This document shows positions 8,125-15,182 of a stretch of 42,899 nucleotides of DNA, piece by piece. Under the pieces are notes generated by a model. The model was not told the origin of the DNA. It made no database searches and was given only the letters and a program-made list of their open reading frames with translations. The stretch's first letter is position 1. Every line of letters begins with the position of its first letter. Source of the DNA: Cyclobacteriaceae bacterium. GTDB taxonomy: Bacteria > Bacteroidota > Bacteroidia > Cytophagales > Cyclobacteriaceae. Location: NCBI GenBank assembly GCA_026989535.1, contig JALSJD010000231.1, forward strand, positions 1 through 42,899, read 5' to 3'. Both the position numbers and the translations under genes were made by a program.

Positions 8125-8182
8125 TAAAATTTATGGGTTAATGGGGGAGGCAGAACCCGGTAAGTTCCCAGATATTTATTAA
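8112..8182 (+). repeat. E1 3'-end repeat, copy C
   Basis: Matches 6753-6823 at 66 of 71 bases and ends on the same TAA stop. The changes are mostly at third codon positions (TTG/TTA, TTT/TTC, CCG/CCA) plus GAG/GGG and AGT/GGT. It shares the GGT and CCA changes with copy B. It begins inside the truncated HEPN frame. Confidence 0.93.
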
Positions 8183-8218
8183 CTGATTGTTACGCAAAAC
8201 CTTCTCTTCGTCATTTTT

Positions 8219-9259
8219 TTATTTCTTTTTTAAAACATATATTCCCCTACTTTCTGTAGGTTGGTTCGACAAACCAGAAGCGTCACCTGATAAAATAAAA
8301 GCTATATCTACATTATATATTTTTTCTGGAAAATATACCGAAATGTCTGGTTTAAATGAGCATATGTAAGGCACAAAAGGAGAGTTAGTAAAACGTTTAG
8401 ATTCAAAAGCATACGATTTAAAATTAAATACTTCTGAGTTATAGCTTAGTTGAAAGTAACCTGTACCATTCCATCCTGATCTTCGATCCCTATTATCAAA
8501 AAAAAACCCTTCCCTTTCGCGAGATTCTTTCTTGAATTTTTGTAAAAAAATTATATTATCTTCTTTCTTCCAATCCTTAATTGGGGCAGTTCTGTTGCTC
8601 AGAGTAATTAATCTGGGCTCATTCTTTTTTGAGGAATTTTTGTGTTTTAATTCAAAATAATCTTTTTCATAATCATCTTCCAATTCATCAAACATCTTTT
8701 TCGATTCTATTACTATCCATTTATCTTGTATTTTTAAATGGCATCTACCTTTATGATTTTCTAAAGATTCAAATCCTTTATAATCCGCATGTTTTTTGGT
8801 AAAGCCAACAATAGTTGCTTTGTTTAAATAGTCTTCAAATTCTTCTTTAGAAAGTGAGTCGTAATTTATAATGGTATCGTATTTATGTTTCGATTTATTG
8901 CCCGTAATTGCCCAGTCTATGCAATAGTCTTCGTAAAAATAAACTCCTGAAGAAAACAAATAACCTTTGATTTTTAAAGAGTCTATTTCTTCTCCATTTT
9001 CGTTTATTTTTCGAGAGGTAATTTGGTATTCTGAGTTTCCTGTAAGAATAAAGTTTTTGGTAACCCTATCAAATAAAACTCTCCTAGGTTTTTCAAATGG
9101 CAATTTTATAATTTTGCAATTTTCAGACTCTGTTGTATTTTTAAATAAATCCTCATATTTATCGTATTTTTTATTTAAAAATAAATCAAAGGAGGCCTTT
9201 TTGGCAAAATCTAATGGATCAAGAATTAATATTTTTAAAATTATGGCTATTATTATCAT
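8219..9259 (-). CDS. Hypothetical protein, 346 residues
   Basis: I do not recognise this family. The N-terminus is a hydrophobic helix (MIIIAIILKILIL) that could be an anchor or signal, followed by a long charged, aromatic-rich soluble region and a C-terminus that ends TESRGIYVLKKK. The start ATG overlaps the stop of a broken upstream frame by two bases (ATGA arrangement), suggesting both came as an operon. The gene is convergent with the toxin-antitoxin island and ends 37 bases after copy C. Its base composition is very AT-rich, even for this window. The last 37 bases recur at 9265-9301. Confidence 0.65.
   Translation of the reverse strand: MIIIAIILKILILDPLDFAKKASFDLFLNKKYDKYEDLFKNTTESENCKIIKLPFEKPRRVLFDRVTKNFILTGNSEYQITSRKINENGEEIDSLKIKGYLFSSGVYFYEDYCIDWAITGNKSKHKYDTIINYDSLSKEEFEDYLNKATIVGFTKKHADYKGFESLENHKGRCHLKIQDKWIVIESKKMFDELEDDYEKDYFELKHKNSSKKNEPRLITLSNRTAPIKDWKKEDNIIFLQKFKKESREREGFFFDNRDRRSGWNGTGYFQLSYNSEVFNFKSYAFESKRFTNSPFVPYICSFKPDISVYFPEKIYNVDIAFILSGDASGLSNQPTESRGIYVLKKK
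8222..8258 (-). repeat. Tail repeat of the 346-residue gene, copy 1
   Basis: Encodes the C-terminal TESRGIYVLKKK region on the minus strand. It matches 9265-9301 at 34 of 37 bases. Confidence 0.8.
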
Positions 9260-9467
9260 GAGTTTTTCTTTTTTAAAACATATAATTCTCTACTTTCTGT
9301 ATGGTAAGTCCAATCCGTTAAATGCCAAGAATTAGTTACACAATTCATTGCAAATCGAGGATTTAGATGGTCTTTATCAAAATCAGCATACTCTTCTAAT
9401 AATTTATTAAATAGTTTTTTGAAGAATCAATTTCAAAAGTCAGATTTGGATTAATTTTTTCAGACAT
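9256..9467 (-). pseudogene. Broken short gene upstream of the 346-residue gene
   Basis: ATG at 9467 opens MSEKINPNLTFEIDSSKN and soon meets a TAG. A -1 shift at the A-run near 9417 restores a frame reading KKLFNKLLEEYADFDKDH, LNPRFAMNCVTNSWHLTDW, then TYHTESRELYVLKKKNS and TGA at 9256-9258. The NPRxAMN and WHLTDW blocks look like a conserved protein, so I read this as a frameshifted gene whose 3' end has been replaced by the tail repeat of the neighbour. The zero-frame string at the break is A AAA AAC, so programmed slippage cannot be formally excluded. Confidence 0.55.
9265..9301 (-). repeat. Tail repeat, copy 2
   Basis: The second copy of the 37-base tail, with three mismatches to 8222-8258. 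It encodes TESRELYVLKKK in the broken upstream gene, so two unrelated frames end in nearly the same peptide. Confidence 0.8.
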
Positions 9468-9608
9468 TTTCTTGTTTTGACAGAGTTGCTAGATATTACA
9501 CACGACAAATCGCTAACAAGCACTTATCCATTTGTAAATGCTTGTGCTTGACTAAAGATAAGAACAACTACAACAAAATCAAGGTGTAAACTTGTTTTAG
9601 ATACTTTG

Positions 9609-10184
9609 CTACATTGGAATAGCTGAAGCTGCAAATTTTTGCACTAATTTATAAATACCCCATGCAATGGCTGCTCCTAAAAGTGCTCCGGCTACTACAT
9701 CGCCTGGGTAGTGTACGCCCAAATACACCCTGGTAAAACTAAAAATAATTGCCCAACCAAAGAAAATTCCTATCCATTTATAATGCTTGCCAAGGAGTAG
9801 CCAAAGCATAGTGGCTACGGCAAACGAATTGGTAGCATGAGATGAAACAAAACTGTAGAGCCCACCTCGGTAGTTATTAACAATATGCAAAACACCTTCC
9901 AAGTGTGGCTGGTGCGAAGGGCGTAGCCTGCCAACCCATGGCTTTAATAATGCAGAAGAGAGCTGATCGCCCACGAAGATAACAAGGCCTACTAAGAGTA
10001 AAACGTAGAATCCTTTCCATTTAAATTTTATAAAAATAAAAATAACGACAGTCAAAAATAACGGGAGCCATGCTTTGCCATCGGTTAAGGTAAACATAAT
10101 CGAATCTAGCCAAGGGCTATGTAGCCCATTTATAAAAAGGAGTAATTTTTCGTCAAGTGCCAATATGTAATCTACCATAGCCAT
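9609..10184 (-). CDS. PAP2-family membrane phosphatase
   Basis: A type 2 phosphatidic acid phosphatase/undecaprenyl-pyrophosphatase-like membrane protein of about 191 residues with five to six hydrophobic helices. All three catalytic motifs are visible: KPWVGRLRP (KxxxxxxRP), SFVSSHATNSF (in place of PSGH) and SFTRVYLGVHYPGDVVAG (SRxxxxxHxxxD, with TR). The frame extends upstream to a TTG at 10208, but that lies inside the terminator of the cold-shock gene, so the start is taken as ATG at 10184; ATG at 10178 is equally possible. It acts on lipid phosphates at the membrane; the exact substrate is not shown by the sequence. Confidence 0.85.
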   Translation of the reverse strand: MAMVDYILALDEKLLLFINGLHSPWLDSIMFTLTDGKAWLPLFLTVVIFIFIKFKWKGFYVLLLVGLVIFVGDQLSSALLKPWVGRLRPSHQPHLEGVLHIVNNYRGGLYSFVSSHATNSFAVATMLWLLLGKHYKWIGIFFGWAIIFSFTRVYLGVHYPGDVVAGALLGAAIAWGIYKLVQKFAASAIPM

Positions 10185-10190
10185 AAAAAT

Positions 10191-10219
10191 AAAAAAAGCC
10201 TCCGACAATAGTCAGAGGC
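10191..10219 (-). terminator. Intrinsic terminator of the cold-shock gene
   Basis: On the minus strand gcctctgac, a TATT loop and gtcggaggc form a 9-bp stem (one G-T pair), followed by seven T's. It lies 24 bases after the cold-shock stop codon. Confidence 0.85.
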
Positions 10220-10242
10220 TTTTAACATTAGATACTAAAAAC

Positions 10243-10434
10243 TTATGCTTTTTTTACATTTACAGCATTCAATCCTTTTCTACCTTCTTGTAATTCGAAT
10301 TCTACTTCGTCACCTTCTTTAACCTCGTCAATTAGACCAGATACGTGTAGAAAGTACTCTTTGTTTGTTTCATCTTCAGTAACAAATCCATATCCTTTGG
10401 AGTCGTTAAAGAATTTTACTGTTCCTTTACTCAT
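10243..10434 (-). CDS. Cold-shock protein (CspA family)
   Basis: A 63-residue single-domain cold-shock protein that binds single-stranded RNA/DNA. The RNP1 motif KGYGFV is at residues 13-18 and an RNP2-like YFLHVS follows. The open frame extends 11 codons further upstream, but the promoter -7 box lies inside that extension and the family begins MSKGTVKFF, so the start is placed at 10434. It is monocistronic: its own promoter lies upstream and a strong terminator follows. Members are often induced by cold or growth transitions; which applies here is not shown. Confidence 0.95.
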   Translation of the reverse strand: MSKGTVKFFNDSKGYGFVTEDETNKEYFLHVSGLIDEVKEGDEVEFELQEGRKGLNAVNVKKA

Positions 10435-10455
10435 TATAATAATTAATTTAAAGCA

Positions 10456-10488
10456 CAAATGTAGCATTTAATTAAACTTGCCATACAA
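10456..10488 (-). promoter_or_regulatory. Promoter of the cold-shock gene
   Basis: Minus strand: TTG at 10488-10486, 22 bases, then TACATTTG at 10463-10456, a match to the -7 consensus TAnnTTTG. Transcription would begin about 15 bases before the chosen start codon, giving a very short leader. Confidence 0.6.
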
Positions 10489-10533
10489 TTAAGTGAGATT
10501 TTTTTTAAAAAGTATTCGTATCTTCCGTAAGGT

Positions 10534-12096
10534 TTAATTGCTTTTGGGGTAATCAAACCGAATATTTACGCCTAAATCCATCAACTCCTTCATAGCCATT
10601 TTTTCGCCCTCATAAGCCATTGTTTGCCTATCAGTTTGGTTTTTATCGATGAAAATAAAATCAAGATTTATCAAATTTTTCATTTCATAAGGAAATTCTG
10701 TAATCATATTATTAGAAAGATCGAGTTCTTTGAGTTGTGTTAACTTTAAAACAGAGGAAGGAAACTCTGTGAGGATGTTATTATTTAGGTGAAGTACCCT
10801 TAATTTTTCTAAGGCCGAAACATCAACCATTTCGGCTATTTTATTATGATGGGCGTAGAGTTCTTCTAAGTTGGCCATACTGCCGATGGAGGAGGGTATT
10901 TCTTTAAAATTATTATGTGATAAAAATAAAATTTTCAGGTTTTGCAAATTGGCAATACTTTCATCTATATAATCAATATTATTATAATAAAGATCGAGCC
11001 AATCTAATTTATTGAGTTTAAAAAGCTCTTTAGGAACTGCCTGAAGGTTATTTTTATACACTACAAAATTCTCCAAATTTTTTAGTTTGCCAATTTCTGG
11101 GGGTAAACTCATAAGCCTGTTTTCGGGCATAGATAGTTTTTTAAGCGATTGCATTTGGCCTATTTCGGGTGGCAAATAGATTAAGCCACAATTATTCATA
11201 AACAGGTTCTCCAAGTTGGTAAGCCCTGCTAAATAACGTGGGTCGGGTAGCACAATGTTTTTGCCAATAACCAGCTCTTGTAGCGAGGTTATTTTTTCGA
11301 TTCCTTTTAGTGAAGTAAGTGAATTATTAAACAGCACCAATGTTTTTAGGTTGGGTAGTTTATGCAGCCCTTTGGGGATGGTTTCTAGTTCGTTATAGCT
11401 TAATCGCAGATATTCCAGCGATTTCATTCTTTTAAACTTAATCTTTTTGGTGCTTTTGCCAAGTTTGTTATTGGATAGGTCGAGCCGTTTGAGGAGGGTT
11501 AGTTTTTTTAATTTTTTAGGTAGCGAGGTGAGGTTGTTATGACTTAAATTTAAAGATGTTAGCGACTCATTCTTGCTAATTTTAATATTATGGGCTTCTA
11601 GTTTGTTATGGCTCACATTAAGATTTTTTAAGTTTGCCATTTCAAATACCTGGGGTTTGAGAGAGGTAAGTTGATTGCTCTTAAAAGAAAGTGAATCGAG
11701 GTTGTGTAAATCAAGAATTTTGTCTGGTATTTCGAAATAACGTCCATTATTAAAAGCTAAAATTGTACTGTCGGAAAGATCTATTCTGGTAATGATTGAG
11801 TCTAATTTTATATGCGATATTGAATCTCGTAAAGCTTTTTCTTTTCGCTTACGTTCTTTGTAAATGTTTTTTTGTTCTTGTAAACTTATGCCGCCAGGAG
11901 TCCTAAATTTGGCCTCCATTTTGGCATAATCTTCTTTTCTTTTTTGTTTAATGTCGTATTCAATTTTTAATTGCTGTTTGGCAATAGAATCGAGGGCTAG
12001 TTTACGCTGCTTAGTTAGCTTAGGGGCTTGGGCATAATTAAGTTTGGGTGATAGAACAAGTGCTGTGGTAATAAGAAAAATAAGAATACGGATCAT
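10534..12096 (-). CDS. Secreted leucine-rich-repeat protein
   Basis: A 520-residue protein with a signal peptide (MIRILIFLITTALVLSPKLNYAQA), a lysine-rich, coiled-coil-prone segment at about residues 25-90 and some sixteen leucine-rich repeats of about 23 residues from residue 130 to the end, for example LKNLNVSHNKLEA and LKRLDLSNNKLGK. LRR arrays bind proteins or other ligands; no enzymatic domain is visible, and no CTD-type sorting signal of the type IX secretion system is obvious. It is probably periplasmic or surface associated. There is no clear operon partner: the cold-shock gene is over 60 bases further downstream, with its own promoter. Confidence 0.85.
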   Translation of the reverse strand: MIRILIFLITTALVLSPKLNYAQAPKLTKQRKLALDSIAKQQLKIEYDIKQKRKEDYAKMEAKFRTPGGISLQEQKNIYKERKRKEKALRDSISHIKLDSIITRIDLSDSTILAFNNGRYFEIPDKILDLHNLDSLSFKSNQLTSLKPQVFEMANLKNLNVSHNKLEAHNIKISKNESLTSLNLSHNNLTSLPKKLKKLTLLKRLDLSNNKLGKSTKKIKFKRMKSLEYLRLSYNELETIPKGLHKLPNLKTLVLFNNSLTSLKGIEKITSLQELVIGKNIVLPDPRYLAGLTNLENLFMNNCGLIYLPPEIGQMQSLKKLSMPENRLMSLPPEIGKLKNLENFVVYKNNLQAVPKELFKLNKLDWLDLYYNNIDYIDESIANLQNLKILFLSHNNFKEIPSSIGSMANLEELYAHHNKIAEMVDVSALEKLRVLHLNNNILTEFPSSVLKLTQLKELDLSNNMITEFPYEMKNLINLDFIFIDKNQTDRQTMAYEGEKMAMKELMDLGVNIRFDYPKSN

Positions 12097-12149
12097 AATG
12101 TGTTAAATTGTTGATATTGCAATATAACTATTTATTTAGTTATATAAAA

Positions 12150-12365
12150 TTAATTACTATGTTCCAGCACCCTAAATTTATTCTCATAGTCACTCCTTTT
12201 TCTTGTGTATTCAAAAATACCTTCGCTTTTACGAGCGTTTACACGGTATATTATTTCTAAGTTATTGTAATGCCAGCTAAGTTGATAGTTGTCTAACCCT
12301 TTGTTTAAAGTTAAAAATCCTTTTTCAGAGGTCATAATTATTTTGGCATCGATTATAGGGTGCAT
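12150..12365 (-). CDS. Small hypothetical protein
   Basis: A 71-residue frame upstream of and on the same strand as the LRR gene, 53 bases apart. The sequence (MTSEKGFLTLNKGLDNYQLS, then a WHYNNLEIIYRVNARKSEG block) looks protein-like, with a mix of aromatic and charged residues, but I know no family. The start could be ATG 12365 or ATG 12335. It could also be the remnant of something larger, since the DNA just upstream (12366-12791) is repeat-containing and non-coding. Confidence 0.35.
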   Translation of the reverse strand: MHPIIDAKIIMTSEKGFLTLNKGLDNYQLSWHYNNLEIIYRVNARKSEGIFEYTRKRSDYENKFRVLEHSN

Positions 12366-12438
12366 AACATTTTGTCGTTTTAGTTTAAACCATTTTGTTA
12401 AGCCCCCTAATTAAAAAGAAAAGCAAAATAGAAATCGT

Positions 12439-12459
12439 CATTCCTGCGCAGGCAGGAAT
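12439..12459. repeat. GC-rich palindromic repeat
   Basis: The stretch attcctgc-gcag-gcaggaat folds as an 8-bp stem with a 4-base loop, preceded by cgtc. It is much more GC-rich than its surroundings and shares the CCTGC/GCAGG core with the palindromes at 12553 and 41360 and the cgtcattcc start with the one at 39581. Confidence 0.7.
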
Positions 12460-12552
12460 CTGTAGATATGGAAAGAGATTAAACATTATGGCTATAATCA
12501 ATCTAGGTTTTATAATCAGTCTTTATTAATTGTAGCATCCTACAGGGCGGAT

Positions 12553-12572
12553 TCCTGCCTGCGCAGGCAGGA
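12553..12572. repeat. Perfect 20-bp palindrome
   Basis: tcctgcctgcgcaggcagga equals its own reverse complement. It lies about 100 bases from the previous repeat in the 426-base gap 12366-12791, which otherwise holds no recognisable gene. The two palindromes may bound one small element. Confidence 0.8.
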
Positions 12573-12791
12573 CGTAAGTGGTTGTTTTTTTCTTTGCATG
12601 CGCTTAAAGGCAGTATGTGCACTTAACTACAGATTTCCGAAGCGTTAACTCGGGGAGGTGATTTGTGGTTTTAAAATCTGAATGATCATACGAAATTACT
12701 CCTAATAGTATTAATAGCAGGATAATTATTTTATGAACTGTTTTTGTGTTTACCACCAAATACAATCATAACTAAAAAATACGTTATATAA

Positions 12792-13403
12792 CTAGTTTTG
12801 CAGTAGTAAATCCATCTCATTAAGCAATTTATCTACTGCTTCTTCGTCTGTGCCGTCATATATGCCTCGTATCCTTCGGTGTGTATCCACAAGTACAAAT
12901 TTGCCGCTATGCTCAAAGCTGCCGTCATCGCGTACGCCAATATAATAGCTGGTTTGAGCGATAGAATAAATGCTATCTTTAATACCCGTTACAAAATGCC
13001 ATTTATCACTTTTAACATCCAATCGGCTAGCGTATTCTTTCAGCACTTTTATATTATCGTACTCAGGGTCGATGGTATGCGATAAAATGCCAACATTTGG
13101 GTTGTCTTTGTATTTTTCGTAAATACGCAGCATCTGCACTTTCATTACTGGGCAAATGCTAGGGCAGGAGGTGAAAAAGAAATCGCTCACATAAATTTTG
13201 TTCTCAAAGGTGGTGTTGGTAATAAGGCTGCTGTCTTGATCCCAAAAAGCAAAATCTTTTATGGTATGAAACACAGTGTCGGTTCCTGTGCTGGTTTCTA
13301 TGTACTCGTGCCTCCCAAGTATGGGGAGTTGCTTATTTTTGGTTTTAGTACAAGCGAGTAAGAATAGAAAAGAGCTAAGAATAAAAAAGTAGAATAGTTT
13401 CAT
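12792..13403 (-). CDS. SCO1/SenC-type copper chaperone lipoprotein
   Basis: A 203-residue thioredoxin-fold protein of the SCO family, which delivers copper to the CuA centre of cytochrome oxidase or keeps it reduced. A lipobox is present (FLFLLAC18), so it is predicted to be membrane-anchored outside the cytoplasm. The copper ligands are intact: C80 and C84 in FFTSCPSICPVM and H165 in GSFEHSGKF. Length and motif order are normal. The gene stands alone on the minus strand; no oxidase genes are in view. The divergent neighbour encodes an outer-membrane-type protein. Confidence 0.93.
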   Translation of the reverse strand: MKLFYFFILSSFLFLLACTKTKNKQLPILGRHEYIETSTGTDTVFHTIKDFAFWDQDSSLITNTTFENKIYVSDFFFTSCPSICPVMKVQMLRIYEKYKDNPNVGILSHTIDPEYDNIKVLKEYASRLDVKSDKWHFVTGIKDSIYSIAQTSYYIGVRDDGSFEHSGKFVLVDTHRRIRGIYDGTDEEAVDKLLNEMDLLLQN

Positions 13404-13544
13404 AGTGTAAATTAATCTCGAAGTGTTTTATTTTAAATAAAACACAAACTTAAATAATGTAATGTTACCTTTTTAAGTGAACTAAGCAATATCCTGTTTT
13501 TTAATCGAGTATTTAATCGCAGGGCGATAGCCCTTTTGGTTTAA

Positions 13545-13623
13545 TTCCCCGACCCTTGGGTCGGAAATAATTTTGTTTGCGTAGTAAACTTCTATAATAC
13601 CCCAATGGCTCTGCCTCGGGGTA
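13545..13623. repeat. Two adjacent short hairpins in an intergenic gap
   Basis: cccgaccc/gggtcgg near 13547-13563 and tacccc/ggggta at 13598-13623 enclosing a GC-rich loop. They sit in the 280-base gap between divergent genes. The second resembles intergenic palindromes common in this phylum. No promoter consensus was confirmed here. Confidence 0.4.
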
Positions 13624-13683
13624 GTTTTATTAAATTGTAGTTAGCAAGATGAACTATTTTTTATAATCGTTGTTATTTAACGT

Positions 13684-14529
13684 ATGACAAACTTCCGCTT
13701 TGCGGCTATATGCCTATTTGTGCTTGTTATAAGTGTTACAAGCTATGCGCAAGATTTAAACTTGCAAGATATTACACCTTCATCCATTATGAAAAAAGGG
13801 CAGGTTGAAATAAAATTCTTTAATAATTTATATACGCAACAAGCCTTTTATAATAGTTTCTCCGAAAAGCAAGAAATAGGTTTTAGAGAAAGCTATTTTA
13901 CTTCGACCAATTACTTTCTTATAGGTGTAAATTCGTGGCTTAATGTAGGAGGCGAAGTTTGGATTAATAGTGTAAAACGAGGTACAGACCCCATTCAAAA
14001 AAGAGGAGAGGTTGCCTATGTGGCACCCAAAATTAAAATTGCTCCTTTTAATTCGCTAGAGCGATTTTCGATTACGTCCACCTTTTTAATTGCTACAGCT
14101 ACTAATATGCAAGGCGGAGGCAACCCTAATGAGCCATTTTTGGCTTTTGACAATAATATTTGGATAAATCAAATTTTTTATGACCAATCTTTGGGGCAAG
14201 ATTGGCAAGTGTTTTTTGAATTAAGTGGCTGGATGTACTTTAAAAAGCCAAAGGTGGAAGAATCGGATAATTTTTTTAGGCTACCTGCCAAAGCTATTGT
14301 AAGTTATTTTCCTACCAGCAGGATAACTCTTTATGCCTTAACCGAGCTAATGGTTCAGCTTGGGCAAGCCAATTTTGTAGATAGTTATTATGTGCAAATG
14401 GGCCCCGGTATAAAATACCAGTTAGTACCAGGCAAACTTGAAGTAGAAGGACTCTACACAAATTTTTTGGCTGGTAAAAGCCAAGGAGCAGGCTCTACTT
14501 TTAACTTGGGCTTGCGTATTATTCGGTAG
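13684..14529 (+). CDS. Secreted outer-membrane-type hypothetical protein
   Basis: A 281-residue protein with a clear signal peptide (LFVLVISVTSYAQDLNLQD). The mature part alternates polar and hydrophobic residues with many aromatic girdle residues and ends in a strand closing at LGLRIIR, so it is probably a small beta-barrel of the outer membrane. I cannot name a family or a ligand. It runs convergently into the DUF2064 gene and overlaps it by 11 bases at the 3' ends. The divergent SCO gene upstream does not by itself indicate a shared role. Confidence 0.7.
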   Translation: MTNFRFAAICLFVLVISVTSYAQDLNLQDITPSSIMKKGQVEIKFFNNLYTQQAFYNSFSEKQEIGFRESYFTSTNYFLIGVNSWLNVGGEVWINSVKRGTDPIQKRGEVAYVAPKIKIAPFNSLERFSITSTFLIATATNMQGGGNPNEPFLAFDNNIWINQIFYDQSLGQDWQVFFELSGWMYFKKPKVEESDNFFRLPAKAIVSYFPTSRITLYALTELMVQLGQANFVDSYYVQMGPGIKYQLVPGKLEVEGLYTNFLAGKSQGAGSTFNLGLRIIR

Positions 14530-15082
14530 CCTGCCATTTATTATAGTCATCTTCGGTATCAATATCCATTAATACGGGCAATAAACCTACTGATAAATTA
14601 GTTAGCTTACAGGTTTCCAGTGCCTCGCTTAGCACCGCATTATGACTCCATTTTTTATGCAAAAACAATTCTTTAGGAGGATGTGCCTTGCAAGCTACTA
14701 AATAGTAGCCACCATCTTTAGCAGGGCCCAAAATGATATCATATTTGGCCAGTTTGTTAAATGCTTGTTCAATAATGGCTGGCGTAAGAGTTGGCGTGTC
14801 GGTGCCAATTAAGCACACTAGGTCATGTTTTTTAATTTCGTTTGAAATGGCATGATACATTCGCTCTCCTAAATCTGCTCCCACTTGAAGCCTGCCATTT
14901 TGCATTTTTTCTGACCAATAAATGTTAACGTTGGCATTTGTTTTTACGGCCATAGAAAGTGTATTATTAAGTAGCTCTTTATAAATTAATAGTGCTTTTT
15001 TAACACCCAAAGAAGCTGCTAACCTAGATTTAACTTTCCCAAGTTCAGGGGTTCTTGCAAACACTAGTAGGCTCTTATTCAT
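14519..15082 (-). CDS. DUF2064 / TIGR04282-type glycosyltransferase
   Basis: A 187-residue protein with a nucleotide-sugar transferase-like fold. It starts LLVFARTPELGKVKSRLA, carries LIGTDTPTLTP (the acidic metal/sugar-binding block) and LGPAKDGGYYLVA, all typical of the DUF2064/TIGR04282 family. Members were first linked to arsenosugar synthesis but are widespread, and the substrate here is unknown. It is on the same strand as three other glycosyltransferase-type genes between 17.1 and 20.6 kb but is separated from them by the sensor kinase gene on the opposite strand. It overlaps the convergent outer-membrane-type gene by 11 bases. Confidence 0.85.
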   Translation of the reverse strand: MNKSLLVFARTPELGKVKSRLAASLGVKKALLIYKELLNNTLSMAVKTNANVNIYWSEKMQNGRLQVGADLGERMYHAISNEIKKHDLVCLIGTDTPTLTPAIIEQAFNKLAKYDIILGPAKDGGYYLVACKAHPPKELFLHKKWSHNAVLSEALETCKLTNLSVGLLPVLMDIDTEDDYNKWQATE

Positions 15083-15182
15083 AAATTTATTTAAAAATTA
15101 CATCAAATATGATGTGTATTATATCTACAAAAATTCAAATTTCATTAATTATAAAAGATAAATAATTATTTTAGCATAAGTA

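Noticed and set aside
6728-8182. Assembly artefact as the explanation for the three E1 3'-end copies
   Set aside because: The copies differ at 4 and 5 positions, share derived changes, end in different contexts and carry different genes between them. A collapsed or duplicated contig would give identical copies.
6728-8182. Integron-like gene cassette array
   Set aside because: The repeats are coding sequence from a host gene and lack the short palindromic attC structure; no integrase is present.
8187-8369. Plus-strand 60-codon ORF at the end of the 346-residue gene
   Set aside because: Antisense to the C-terminal coding region of that gene and low in complexity.
9400-9467. Programmed -1 frameshift as the main reading of the broken gene
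   Set aside because: The 3' end of the gene has been replaced by a neighbour's tail, so it is most likely dead; an indel in the A-run explains the shift more simply.
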